A stretch of 64,000 nt of DNA from Lutjanus erythropterus (taxonomy: Eukaryota; Chordata; Actinopteri; Lutjaniformes; Lutjanidae). This document shows, piece by piece, positions 39,421 through 50,400 of this stretch. Position 1 is the stretch's first letter, and every line of letters begins with the position of its first letter. The notes beneath the pieces are model-generated. The model did no database searches, had not been told where the DNA came from, and saw only the letters and a list, made by a program, of their open reading frames with translations. The stretch is from positions 19,174,695-19,238,694 of the forward strand of contig CM034606.1 in assembly GCA_020091685.1 (NCBI GenBank), in the 5' to 3' direction. Both the position numbers and the translations under genes were made by a program.

Positions 39421-40239
39421 TAAAACTTTCACACCTGAATGTTTTACAGGTGCATTAAAGGGCAGCATGACTTTAATGAAAGTGAAAACCCACACGCATT
39501 ATCTCCCTTACTGCTGGTGCATTGTCAGTTTCCATCAGTTATATAAACACGCATTGCAACAGTTCTTTATAGATGCTTGATAAATGATGCCATCTGAGGA
39601 CCATTAACAAAAAATTCTGTGTTCTCACAGTCGTGCAGACCAAAATGCTACACAGTATATATATAACAGCAGTAAGGGAGACAGTGTGCTGGTGTTGTTT
39701 CACTTTTAGTCACGTATAGCTTCAAAAATAAAATGTTTAAAACTGTAATAATGTTTTTATTTTCATGGCTTGGGATGTTAAGAATTAATCGCTGTTAAGA
39801 ATTAAACCGATCAAAAATATATTAACCGACAGTGTATGTTTTGTGTTTATTTCTAGTTTTCTCACAGTTGGGTTGGTCTGCGTTGTTAGTCTAGAGATTG
39901 TAGTAATTGTTCCCCATTTGACACCCCCCATTTTTTTTTATGGCAGAGCCATTTGTTGAATAAAGACAGGCAGAGAAGAACAACGTAGTGAACAAGGTGA
40001 CTTTGCCAGACACAGCATAAAAACAAATCTACTAGGGCAAAATGACATTAGTGAAGACAGGTTTTAGACAAGTCAGGTTTGACCAAATTATCTAAACAAC
40101 ATAAAAGAAGAAAAAAGGAAAAATCATTCAATGTGTTCGTGCTCAACTTATTTCTTACCACATATGCTTTAACATCCAAGTAGATAAATCTGTGTATTCT
40201 GGTCCAATTAATCAAGGGCAGCCCTCAAACTCACCAATC

Positions 40240-40526
40240 CTTGTAAGCAGGTCTGCAACTAACCACTGTTTTCATAAAAGACCAATCTGTCAATCATTTT
40301 CTCTATCTATCTATTAGTTGTTTGTTCAATAAAAATGGTGGAAAAATGTTGATTGGTGTGTCCAAAAGCTCATGATGACATCCTCAAACATCTTGTTTTT
40401 TCTACGACCCAAACCCAGTTTATTGTCAGCTTTATTGACATTTAAGAAGATGGAATCAGAGGTTTTAGACTTTTTTCTCGTCAGTAATGACTGAAACCGA
40501 ATAACTGTTGCAGCTCCACTTGTAGG
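40240..40526 (+). mobile_element. hAT-like MITE (AGGGCTGCAACTAAC family), copy 2
   Basis: Element 40248-40518. It begins CAGGTCTGCAACTAAC and ends GTTGCAGCTCCA (inverted ends), between flanks CTTGTAAG (40240-40247) and CTTGTAGG (40519-40526), 7 of 8 matching. It shares TTAGTTGTTTG(T/G)TC and the CATCCTCAAA segment with the copy at 3389, in the same orientation. Confidence 0.75.
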
Positions 40527-41335
40527 AATCTTAATAATCACCCACTGTTGCATGTTTACAAAGGTGATCCATATGTGCACGCATGAATACAGTTAGTATC
40601 AGATCAGTAGTTTATAGGTTGTAGATGTTTCCTGGGACTAATGTTTTGTTTTTTTTCCAGCAACACCTGCTTCATATCCACAGTGCCTTGCTCACTGGAA
40701 CTTCCATAGTGGATTCATTCATTAATTCATTAACCTCAAACAGATTTTTACAGCTGGTCTGAACATTGTGCAAAAGACAGATTTGCAATGTGACACAATG
40801 TCAATCTGTTAAATTGACGACTCAACATTTCCGGCGCAGACAACTGCCTCAAGACAACACTTTTTCAACGAAAAATTGCCTCTATTCAGACAGCTTCATG
40901 GCCTGACAGTCATGAAAAGGGTTCAGAAACAAAAGCACCTCATAACCATCATCTCCTTTCTTTTACTTGCCATATCAACTGTGCTAGTCCTGCTGTTGAA
41001 ATGGCAGCCCCCTCTGAAGCTGCTGCCATGAGGTGTTCCTTCATGTCCTGACAGAAGAATCTTTTCTTCTATTTGCCCCCGAATTAGCATGTCACATTTA
41101 TCGATCGTGTCTTTTATCCTGCCCCAGCGTGGCATCGGCCCGGCTCTAACGCTCATTCAGCTCTTTGATGTTCTGATGACACTCTGACCACCTATAGACC
41201 GAAGGCACAAATTCAATTGCACCTGATGTAAAGATGCCTGTCTTCCAGTAAGAGACCGAGAGGAAGAGAGAGACAGAAAGACAGCATATGCATCCAGGTT
41301 ATTAAACATTAGAGGACTGTGCATGTGTCATCTAC

Positions 41336-41436
41336 CTGAGCTGATTGAAGCTGAGATCCAGCCTTCTTGCGAAGTGGCCATATGTGTCTCCGAGGAAGTC
41401 TGGAATGTCTTTACATTCATGTCCAATGTAGGAAAT
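41336..41436 (-). CDS. lrmda: lrmda coding exon 2
   Basis: A 101-nt exon. Its acceptor ends GAAG at 41437, after a run of T and C on the minus strand, and it ends CTCAG before the donor GTAGAT. It encodes 33 residues plus two bases, with the IGHEC and LDLSFNQL signature of the LRMDA N-terminus. Only one of the three frames is open across it in a way that fits both splice sites and the first exon. Confidence 0.78.
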
Positions 41437-42879
41437 CTTCAAGAATTAAAAAAAGAAAGAGAAAACATGGAGATGACTGTTAGATAAGCAGCAAAAATAC
41501 AACAGCATCCATGACATGAGCACAGCAATGCAATATGGTTTCAGGATACTCCACCTTTAAAACAATAATGATTTGGAGCAAAGATTTAATTAATTTTAAA
41601 TGACAGAGGATGCTACATAATGCAGCAGTTAACCCTACAGCGAGGGCGTAGCCTACTGTTAACACCCAAAGGAGAAGAAGTTTGAAGCTGAAGTCACGCT
41701 CAGTGATGGAAGAAGTACTCGGATATCAATGCCACAGTGTAGAAATACTCTGATAAATTATTAACATCAAAATATAATTAAAGTACCAAAAGTAAAAGTG
41801 CTCATTATTAGAGGCTGACCTATATATTGATCGATGGATATTACCAGCCTTATTATCGCCCCAGTTATTGGACTATCACACGGTGTCTCCATATATGTTG
41901 ATCAACATGCAGCTATATGAAAACTCATTTTTCCAAACAAAACATAATGTAGATTACATTTGTTTGTCTATATTTGGTCCTTTTTCTTAATTCAGGTTTA
42001 ATATATGCACATATTTTGCTCTATTTGTGAGCAAAATATTTTTTATTTATAGTTATTTCTTACTATTAAATACACCATTAAAGTTTGTTTCAGTGCATTA
42101 TTGTTTATCGTTAAACAGTAAAATATGCTTCTTTATTGGAAGTGTTAACCACTCTTGATGTATTATTGCAAAAATTGTCAGCTGATATATTGATATCAGA
42201 AATTCTTTATTCCCTTATATTATTATGGACAAAGGCAGCATATCTGATCTGAATTGTTCATGCATTTATGTGTAAGTGTCACTATGTTGAAGCTCTTAAA
42301 GGTGGAGCAAATGTAAACTACTCAACTTTATATCATTTTATTTTGTATTAATAATCTGAACCCGAATCTGAACTAAGGCTAACAGATAAATGTAGTGGTG
42401 TAAAAAGTACATTATATGCCTCTGAAATGTAGCAGAGTGAATAAAAATTGTACTTCAGTTAAGTATTTGAGTAATTGTACTTGGTTACATTCCACCGGTG
42501 GCCATGTTATTAAATTTGCAGAGATATAATCAGTTTCTAAATGCCTCCCAGTGATCATTGTACAAACTTCACAATGCTTCAACGGTTTCAGCTGCTCTGC
42601 ACTCAAGACACGTTAAGACATGATACTGAAGTTGGAGGCATGCAGTGAAGCTGAAGGAGGAACTGCAAAACTGAAAGTCCTGACTGCAAGCAACAGTGTG
42701 TCACATGACTCACTCGTGTCGAAAAAATAAACAAAACTCGTGCACATTTAGCGCCGATAAACTCCGCTCTTAAATGCGGTCAGTGATAGATCAACGCCAA
42801 AACACGCGGAGGCAAAGTCAGACAGAGACAAACTTACTTGAGTTCCATTCAAAGCGACCAGCGACTCGTTATGTGCCAT
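41336..42879 (-). CDS. lrmda: Leucine-rich melanocyte differentiation-associated protein, N-terminal part (exons 1-2, partial gene)
   Basis: Two minus-strand exons, 42879-42838 and 41436-41336, join in phase 0 to encode 47 full codons. The sequence begins [14 protein letters not shown] and continues [20 protein letters not shown], then ends with the leucine-rich-repeat-like LDLSFNQL and two bases of an Arg/Ser codon. In LRMDA the text that follows is R-SLEGL, which fits the phase-2 end. Both donors are good (GTAAGT, GTAGAT) and the acceptor is a T-rich tract ending GAAG. Known of the family: a small cytosolic LRR protein needed for melanocyte pigment-cell differentiation; human loss causes oculocutaneous albinism type 7. 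The divergent position next to znf503 agrees with the human locus as I recall it. Later exons were not found here and probably lie beyond the left edge. Identification rests on about 35 residues plus synteny. Confidence 0.75.
41693..42508. mobile_element. hAT-like MITE (CAGTGGTGGAA family) with nested insertion
   Basis: Outer element 41701-42500: the left end CAGTGATGGAAGAAGTACT faces the right end TACATTCCACCGGTG (inverted). The flanks GTCACGCT (41693-41700) and GCCATGTT (42501-42508) differ only by C/T changes at three of eight positions, as after methyl-C decay. About 41811-42240 is a second repeat of the GACCTATATATTGATCGA type inserted in it. The whole lies in lrmda intron 1. Confidence 0.6.
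41811..42240 (+). repeat. Inner repeat nested in the 41701-42500 element
   Basis: Shares TTCAGGTTTAATATAT, TTTTGCTCTATTTGT and TTTATAGTTATTT with 11560-11625, and AACATAATGTAGATTACATT with 11500. The same family is therefore present at least twice in the window. Ends approximate. Confidence 0.5.
42838..42879 (-). CDS. lrmda: lrmda coding exon 1
   Basis: ATG at 42879-42877 has a strong context (G at -3, G at +4). Fourteen codons, [14 protein letters not shown], run straight into the donor GTAAGT at 42837-42832. The exon is phase 0 and joins exon 2 without changing frame. Confidence 0.7.
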
Positions 42880-43130
42880 AACTTTCCCCTGAGGATGACA
42901 GTCAGTCCAGAGACTGTGAGCTTTTAGACAAGCTGTCTGAGTTTATGTCCACAGTCCTGCTCAGGTCACAAACCCGCTGCTGTCAGCATTAAATGGAAAC
43001 GTTGCTGTTACTGTGGATGAAGCTCGGATACTTTGGAGAGCTTCTGGCGCGTTCCAATTGACTTTACAGTTTCCGCGTGCCGTTTCAATCAGCTGACCTG
43101 CTGTTGTGCGGAAGCACGTGGGCACAGTGA
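42880..43130 (-). promoter_or_regulatory. lrmda: lrmda 5' leader and promoter
   Basis: GC- and CpG-richer sequence upstream of the lrmda ATG. It contains a palindromic E-box CACGTG at 43115-43120 next to an ETS-like CTTCCG (minus strand), a second E-box CAGCTG at 43090-43095 within TCAGCTGA, and CCAAT on the plus strand at 43054-43058 (ATTGG on the minus strand). CACGTG is the core bound by MITF/TFE factors, which would suit a pigment-cell gene. That link is inference. Confidence 0.45.
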
Positions 43131-44214
43131 AATCTCAGTGCTGAGGGGTTATGTTAGGGCTGTGCTGGCTGTTTATGAAAAAATTGTAATATATTCCTCC
43201 CTACATGTGCGAGAACCCACTGTTTCATTAAAAAAAATACTTTGAATTAAAACATTTTCACATTTTAAAGAGGCAGTTCCATGGGAAATTAATTTTGTAT
43301 AACAAACTGTTCACAGCCAGATAAGACTACCAGCACCTGCTGAAAAGCAAATACACCTGTTTTGAGTGACTAGAAAGCACTGAGAAGTTATAAATATTTT
43401 GCATTTCCCTCTTTTGCATCACTGTCAAGAGTAAAATTAGCTGAATCTAATGCCTCATTTTTGCTTATATCAATGTTGGCTTAAGAAAGTAAAGCTCCCT
43501 TTTGTGTGTTTGTCCATATAAGCCTGGCTAAAGTTGTAATTTAGGTGAACAGACCCTTAAACTGCTAAGACAATAATGTTTTTTTAATAATAAATACATT
43601 TCAAGTACCTAAATGTTGTAGCCTCTCCTAGTAAAATACCTGAGAAAATGTCTTTAATTTCTTTACACCGTTGCAAACAAGGTGAGATTTACATTCATGG
43701 CTTCTACCCTGGGGGCTGAGAAGAACCAAAAGCCCCAGGCAGTTAATTTGATTAATTTTTAAATTTGTTCTGGAATTGGCACCAATAAAGTAAATTTGCT
43801 GGATCCTGCATTATGCTTCATGATAAAATAGCGTTCAGAGCTTAATTATTGCAGCATATGATGTACAGAAAAAACTTACCCAGGTGGTATTCTAGCGTCA
43901 GAGTGCAGGTTGTTTGTGAGTCTGTAGGCAAATAATGTAGGTGCCATCTATAGTCTGCCATTTACAGTGTACTTGATGGGAATTTTGACCCAACAGCAAC
44001 TTTTTGCTCCTGGGAATGTAAACAGGATAATCCAGCCATGTTTAGCAGACAGTTTAATTCCAGTAAATTTTAAACAATTTGTTGATACATTCAAATGCAT
44101 GCATTTTCTAATGTCCTTAACCATGAATTGAATCAGTTATCTGTCAGCGTACAACTCTGTTCTGAGGGGAGACTTCATGGTTACACTATAATTAATACTT
44201 ATTTGTTCCACTTA

Positions 44215-44640
44215 ACAATATAACCCGGTATCACGCAAATGTGTGTAATAGTACCATTGGTCCACCATGACAGCATCGCATTTTACTTAATCTAAGCATG
44301 AACACTGCGTATATTCTCATTCAGCAGCCAAGTTGGCAATAATAAAAATACTATGTTTCTATGTGACGGTCACGGTCTAGTTAGGCTTGGCACTAAAACA
44401 ACTGGATTAGGTTGAGGAGGACATAACTACTTCCATGAAACATTGACCACTGGTTACATACAGAGACTGAGCTCCAGTCTCCTGTGTGAAAGTCCTGTGT
44501 TTGACCCATCCGTCCACAACATTCTCCTCCTTGTGTTGACTTTTGCATTCTTTATACTACGTTTGTCCTTTGCTCCCATCATTATTACCCCTTGCTGGTA
44601 CTGCACCTTCATACACTCATGTCGTTTTCAAGCCTAGGCG
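44215..44640 (+). repeat. Dispersed fish repeat
   Basis: CTCCTGTGTGAAAGTCCTGT followed by GTTTGACCCATCCG, together with the upstream TTAGGCTTGGCACTAAAAC stretch, resembles a fish repeat family I recall. There is a weak tRNA-like flavour (GTTTGACCC) but no foldable tRNA. Boundaries are guesses. Confidence 0.3.
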
Positions 44641-46160
44641 AGGCAAAACGTGACACTGATATCCTCTTGTCCATCAGCAGGTCTGTTATACACTTTGAAG
44701 TGAGGCTACATGTCTTCTTATAGTTCTCAGTGCCTGATTGCAAGCCTACGCTACTTTGGGGAGTTTTAGATTTAAGCTTTAATTGTCCCCAAGAGGCTTT
44801 TTAAAAGGAATGCAAAATTAAATGGCAGCATATAGAAATACATAGGGACACAAACTGCCTCTTAACATGGTGGAAGAAATTTGTAGGAGGGATATGCACC
44901 TTTCCTCAGCACAATAATGATGCATGGGCAACAGGTAGGTTTAACCTGTCGTAATCTATAGTCCACAGGGTGATACCTTGCAAATACTGCAGACAAACTT
45001 TGTATACATTGGTATTGTCCTCTTGATAATATTGATAATTTTTATGTCAAATTTTGTTTGTGGCATTGCTGGTTTGTAGTATAAAAAACTAGTTATACAA
45101 CAGTGAGTGATCTCTGCAGAAAATAATGATGACAATGCTACAACAAGCTACTACTTGTAGTTGGATATTTAAACATATTTATTAATACAGTTTATACTCT
45201 ATCTATACTGCAACTTGCATGTCTTGGTCAGGATTAAATGTATAGCCATTGTTATTATTGACAGGGTTTTAGTCTGCAGTCTTGTCCTGAATGTTCATTT
45301 TGTTAATAATTCCATATAACTGAATGTATAAAAATCTGATCCTAAATGACCTGAGTTCAAATGGATTATGTATCACTACATTCCTGACTGTAGAGATAAC
45401 TGGATAAAGATATAATGGCACTGGGTGATCATTAAATAGCTTCTATGGGTCTTAGAGCAATGGCTAACTGGTAATTGAAATATTCTACCATCTATTTAAC
45501 TCTCACTTATCTGTCTATTCATATTTTGACCCTGTTGCCACAGAATATCCAAGCAGGGAGAGAGAAATCTTCATATATGAAAGCTTTGAATGTAAAAACT
45601 CTGCCTGACGTATAGCTCAAAGAACATAAAAACATGGTAGGTGGTAATGAGATCGTTTTATTAACCTTTTGAAACAAAATAAAGTGTTTCAGATAAAATA
45701 TGAATTATAAGGATATATTGAATATGAATAGAAACAAACCGTTGCAGGTTCGTATTAAGCATTTTATTTATTTTTATTTAGCACTGAGTCACAATCTGTA
45801 AATGTGATATCAACTAATCTTTTCTCATTAACTTAATACATAAAAATACAAGTTTTATTTACACACGTTAATCAATCTTAAACTTTTTTCTTTCAGAACC
45901 TACAAACATGAGTTCTTCTAACTTTAAGTCTTTTGACTTGAAATGATGAATTGCATGAATGCACTGTGTACTGCATTATATTGAATTTCTGAAGAACCAT
46001 GATCGCATATTATCAGACTTCCCAGCATGCACTGCATCTGCAGAGTTAAAACTGAGACGCTCCTTTTTTAGTTTGAAGAAAACATGTATGATGAAACCTG
46101 CTCTGTGTCTCTAACATCCTTTTAGATAAGTCATGGTTGCTCATTTTCACAATAATGAAA

Positions 46161-46338
46161 ACACTGCAAAATGTTTTTGCAAGTACAACTGAATTAATTT
46201 CAAGTTTATTTGACAAGCAAAGTTTATTTTCACAAAATTACCTCAACTTGTCAATTCAAGTGCATTTAACTTATAATTTTAAGGCAGCTCAGACAATAAC
46301 TTTTTAAGTTTAAACAAACAGTCTGTTTTTACAGTGTA
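46161..46338. mobile_element. Short MITE with CACTG(T/C)AAAA ends
   Basis: Left end ACACTGCAAAATG and right end TTTTTACAGTGT are inverted copies around 178 bp of AT-rich sequence. The TTTTTACAGTGT tip is one I recall as very common in fish genomes. A target duplication is not clear. Confidence 0.45.
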
Positions 46339-47399
46339 GTGTAGCTTTGCAGATCAGTTAAATAGATAATTTGTGTGATGGTTTTGCATTAACTGTAATA
46401 ATTAAGTGGTCTTGTGAAATGTGTCTTTCTTATGGTTTGCCTGCCTAATTCTGGATCAGGTTCAATGCCTGTGTAACACTCTGTTTATCAACTTAAATGT
46501 CACTTTTAGTATTGAATTTATGTTGTCATTATCATTGTATGGGAATTACTGCCCCTACCCACAATATAGAATTATATTCCCATCGCAGATATTAAATTAG
46601 GCTGTGACATATATTAAAGTTGGAGTAAGTGACCCTGGAGAAAGGTGCTTTGATTGTTGAGTCTTGTTCCTAAGTCAGTTTCAAAACATAGGGATTTGAT
46701 GATGATGGCTACGAGACTCAGCAGTCAAGAATCTCTCCCCACAGTCACTCACGCCACCGTGAAGGTTTGTGTGTCAAGTAGGGTTGTTGTTGTTGATATC
46801 ATGTTAATAATACACATAATAATGATAATATCGTGAAAATAATCCAGAGCCAAAACAAAGTTAAAAGCATAAAATGAGATAATTCAATTTCCAAATAACA
46901 AACAAACAAAAAACCATATAAACTCATAAAAAACCTAATCTCTTTCTTTCCTCACTTATGACCCATTGGTGTGGTTTTGGCTGTATCTGCAGAGATCCTG
47001 CCCTCTGCCTGTATTTCCTTATTTCCTCATTATTTTGCTGTGCTCGGGACACTTAACCAATTTAAATCATCCTGGGAATAAAACTCAACAATCAATTATT
47101 CTACCTTTAGAGAGCAGTAGTGTTTTTCTTTCTTTAGATATCCCAATAGTATCATTACTGTTAATGTCTTTGGCCACATAATAGTGGTGCAAATGTGATA
47201 TCCTGAGAGCCCTGGCGTTGAGTTTTTTTTGTTTGCTTTAGTCACCAAACCATCTTTCATCCATTCATTATTCCATGTGCCACTGTGAGCATGGACAAAC
47301 ACACACTGCAGCCAAACAGCCCAAGCAGCTCACCTCTCTGCTGCGTATCCCTTTCTATTTAAAGCCACTGAGTGTAATATTGCATTTCTGGACAAACCT

Positions 47400-47650
47400 T
47401 CATATTTTTGGGGTCACGACTGCACCCGGATAAGAGTAAAATAAAGTTTGTGGACACCATATTGTTCCTGTTCCTCGTTGTGTGTTGTGTGACGTCACAC
47501 GGGACCTCCCATACGCGGAAAAGCTCCACTTTCTCCCTGCTGCTCGCCCGGAGAGGGAGAGAGAGAGCGAGAGAGAGAGAGCGAGAGTCTGCATGGCTTC
47601 AGTCTGAGCTGAGCCGCGTACGGTGCTTCACTTCTGACAGAATGTAATGT
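47400..47650. promoter_or_regulatory. CpG-rich island with full CRE palindrome and GA tract
   Basis: A local rise in CpG within AT-rich DNA. It contains the complete cAMP-response element TGACGTCA at 47490-47497, followed about 55 bp later by an imperfect GA tract at 47551-47588 and a GCCGCGTACGG stretch. This looks like a promoter core. It could drive an alternative first exon of znf503 (3.8 kb upstream) or an unannotated non-coding transcript. Direction and use cannot be decided from sequence. Confidence 0.4.
47551..47588 (+). repeat. (GA)n tract
   Basis: An imperfect GA run with two GC interruptions inside the CpG-rich island at 47.4-47.65 kb. Confidence 0.85.
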
Positions 47651-48163
47651 TTGGTGTGTTTGAGTGATGCAAAACTGTTTCGTTTAGACAGGAGGACTTC
47701 TTAATGTTGTTACAGGTTAATTTTTTTTTAATCCTTTTACCTCTGACGTTTTACATCGGAGCTTAGTAGGCAATGATTCCAGGTAATGTCGTGCCACGGA
47801 CTTTCCTGTAAACCTGTCCTTCCTGCTTCCAGTTAAAGAAAAAAAAAATTTACTACTTCATGCATGCATTTTAATGGGTTTAATCCTCTCCTGTAGTGTC
47901 TGTATCCTAATTTATTTGTTATTAATATTTGGAGAATAGCCTGTTTTAAAACGCGGACTTAAGGTCATGTTTGGAATATTGTGTTAAGTAATTAATAGTG
48001 TGAAAACGGATTTAGATAAAAAATTAATAACTTTTTAAAAGCTCCAAAATAGTTAGCACCTAGAGGAAAAAATACTTTTGAATTTAGAAATATAGGTAAG
48101 ATTAGTTGTTTTGCGTTTAGGAAAGTTGTTTAATTGTGTATAATGTATTTTTTTGTGGCTCTC

Positions 48164-48169
<6 letters not shown>

Positions 48170-48196
<27 letters not shown>
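48170..48196 (+). repeat. 27-nt poly(A) run
   Basis: An uninterrupted A run followed by GAAAAG. No retroposed gene sequence is recognisable upstream, so it is most simply a homopolymer. Confidence 0.9.
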
Positions 48197-48199
<3 letters not shown>

Positions 48200-49149
48200 A
48201 AGATTCAAATGTGTTCTTCCTCGCTTCAAAGCAAAAAGTCGGCCCAGCTTGTAGCTCACAGTAATCCTGCAAGTCCAACATATTTTCTCACGAGATGTAA
48301 ATAGTTGTATTTGCATGCGGAGAGTGATTCATAAACATGTCAGTGTTATGAAATATATGGGGATATTAAAACTTTCTATTTAAATATCATGAATTATGGT
48401 CGCAAAAATGTGTTCCCATTTAAGGGGAATGCCGAGTATTTTGGTGTCTGGTGCAGAAGCCCATTCGTCATACGGACAATAAAGAGGGTTTTCGCCTGAC
48501 AGTGAAAATTTATGGTTGCCCTTCTTTGCCCTAATAACTCACATATTGTGTCACGGACTGACAGCCCTTGCAGAAAACAGCAAGCCTGTTATCAATCACA
48601 CATCTTTGCATATTGTGAAACGTCCCCCCCCTTTTTCTGCCAGACAAAAACACTGCAAACATTTGAAGCAATAGAGCTGCGACTTTTTTTTTTTCCCTTC
48701 TTACAAACTCACATTTAATTAAGAGGAACTGCTGGTCTTATTCTGGAGTCGCGGTTTATTTTTATTACACATTATCTCAAATTATGAGTTAAGTATTCAC
48801 GAAGAAGATAATTATTGCTTGTTTTAATTTATTCATACACAGTTTACAAAGCTGCAGTCAGTCATGCAGACCAGTGTAGGCCTATAACTGAAGCTATTTC
48901 AGTTTTTTCCTCTTGATCAACACTAAGTTTTATTTCTACCTTTTACCACGTGGATAAATGTGTCTCTTTTATTTTATTTCATTTTATTCACTGTACCCTT
49001 CATCCTAAATTGTATTTGCGGCAGATTATGATCTTAAATACATTGTGTGTTTTATTAATTTATCTTAAGGTATATTTTTTTTCACCAAAAAGCATATTTT
49101 GCCCCTTGACTGTCCACTCCAGGTTTTCTTGCTCTCCAAGTTGACCTGT

Positions 49150-49400
49150 CAAGCAGATTACCACAGAAAGAGATTAATGGCAGAGGCGGGTTGCAATAAT
49201 AATCGTTTTGTTTGATGTGACAACTTTGATAGGCGTTGATTTACTTACAAACTGATAGGCTTTTAATTGAGCGCCTCCATCCCGATTGAGATGAAAGGAA
49301 AACCGCATTGAAAAGCTGCCCGATTGCCCTGGAGCCTCAATACTGATTAGCCATCTCAGCGGTGAATAGTTCAAGGCATTTTAAACTTCTTTTCTCAGCG
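49150..49400. promoter_or_regulatory. Candidate conserved non-coding element
   Basis: A repeat-free stretch 2 kb upstream of znf503, dense in AT-hook and homeodomain-type motifs (TTGATTTACTTAC, TTTAATTGAG, ACTGATTAGCC) with balanced composition and no simple repeats. This is the texture of deeply conserved developmental enhancers. Conservation was not measured. Confidence 0.3.
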
Positions 49401-50259
49401 GCCTGACAGACCATTTCTCTTCTTTTCTTTCCCCCTGTCCGCTTTTCTACCTCTTAAAGAAAATAAATCATTTTCATTGTATGTAAATAAAATCGAGCTG
49501 ACATCAATATAAAATGTCTGGATTTCTTTTTTTGTTCCCTGGCTTTGTTATTCTTGTTGCAGATGACAGTCTGCCCGAGGCAGATGACAGGTTTTAACAA
49601 CACAATAGCAGATGCGTTCAGCCAAAATGGACAAGGCTCTGTTTTGAGAGAGCGTGATGTTTCACCGGCTTGTTACACATGATAATTTCTGAATGTTTAC
49701 TCTCGCAGATTTATTTGAATTAACTTATTTCGGACGGATAGGATACATTAAATATTGTAAGTAAGCTAAAAGAAATATAAATTATTAACTTAGCCCGAGT
49801 AACTTTTTATTTTCTTCGTCACGTTTTTTTTTTTTTCATTGAAGATGTTTTTTTTTTATTTGTTAACTAAAGGCGTTTTTCGTGTGTAAGACGGTGTTTT
49901 TCCTAAGGCTTCTTGTTAACACCATAATCGGCCGATTATAGCCAAAGCACTTTAGCACCTTAAAGCACAAACAGCCACACAACATGTGAGCTGGACTGTC
50001 TGCAAGTTATTAAAGTTTGATCACTCGTGCCACCTCCGAGGTGTTTGATGAAGAACTCCAGAAGTTACAGACTTTGTTGAATAACCGACTTAATGTAGTT
50101 TAGTCCACAGCTTTCAGCACTTCTCCCCCACATTGTCTGGACTGTGGATGTCGGACTATTTGTCGATGCATCTTTAAAAATTAAATCTTAACTCGAGAAT
50201 CGATTTATATCCTGTGAAAACTTGGTGTCTCTTGCCGAATGTCTCTCTCCCCATTTGTT

Positions 50260-50400
50260 CTTTTCCTGCAGTCACACTGGCATGTAATCAGCCACAATAG
50301 CTGACATAAATCAAGCGGTGGATTGACAGCGTCTGACAAATAACTGATTGATTGCGGTGGAGCAGAATTGACACTTGACGGAGGGGTGGAGATAGAAATA
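50260..50400 (+). promoter_or_regulatory. Pbx/Meis-like site cluster upstream of znf503
   Basis: Within about 60 bp lie TGACAG at 50324-50329, a CTGACA at 50333-50338, TGATTGATTG at 50345-50354 and other TGACA/TGAC copies. TGACAG is the Meis/TGIF core and TGATTGAT the Pbx-Hox core. The cluster sits about 0.9 kb upstream of the presumed start of a hindbrain gene. The sites are visible; their function is inferred. Confidence 0.35.

Larger units (their letters stand above)
1..41335 (-). other. lrmda: lrmda intron 2, partial, running off the left edge
   Basis: After the donor at 41335 no further lrmda exon could be recognised on the minus strand. I looked for the SLEGL, LDNN-GDD and LTLNKN segments expected next, and no splice-bounded match appeared. 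LRMDA introns are very large in vertebrates, so one long intron is the simplest reading. The stretch holds repeats, microsatellites and possible enhancers listed separately. Between them (for example 500-2000, 4100-5500, 6300-8000, 14000-16000, 29000-30800, 34400-36500) I see no gene. Confidence 0.55.
41437..42837 (-). other. lrmda: lrmda intron 1, containing nested transposons
   Basis: A 1401-bp intron between the two lrmda exons. More than half of it is the MITE at 41701-42500. The part near exon 1 (42600-42837) is free of obvious repeats and richer in CpG, probably part of the promoter region. Confidence 0.65.

Noticed and set aside
44440..44530. tRNA-like B-box flavour (GTGTTTGACCC) suggesting a tRNA-derived SINE.
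   Set aside because: No A-box at the right distance, no cloverleaf and no 3' tail. Kept only as a low-confidence dispersed repeat.
47408..47647. 79-codon ORF across the CRE/GA island, starting MGSRLHP.
   Set aside because: Its basic Arg/Glu run is just the GA tract translated. No similarity to a known protein.
48053..48316. Minus-strand 87-codon ORF with a phenylalanine run.
   Set aside because: The Phe run is the 27-nt A tract read on the other strand. Nothing else in it suggests a gene.
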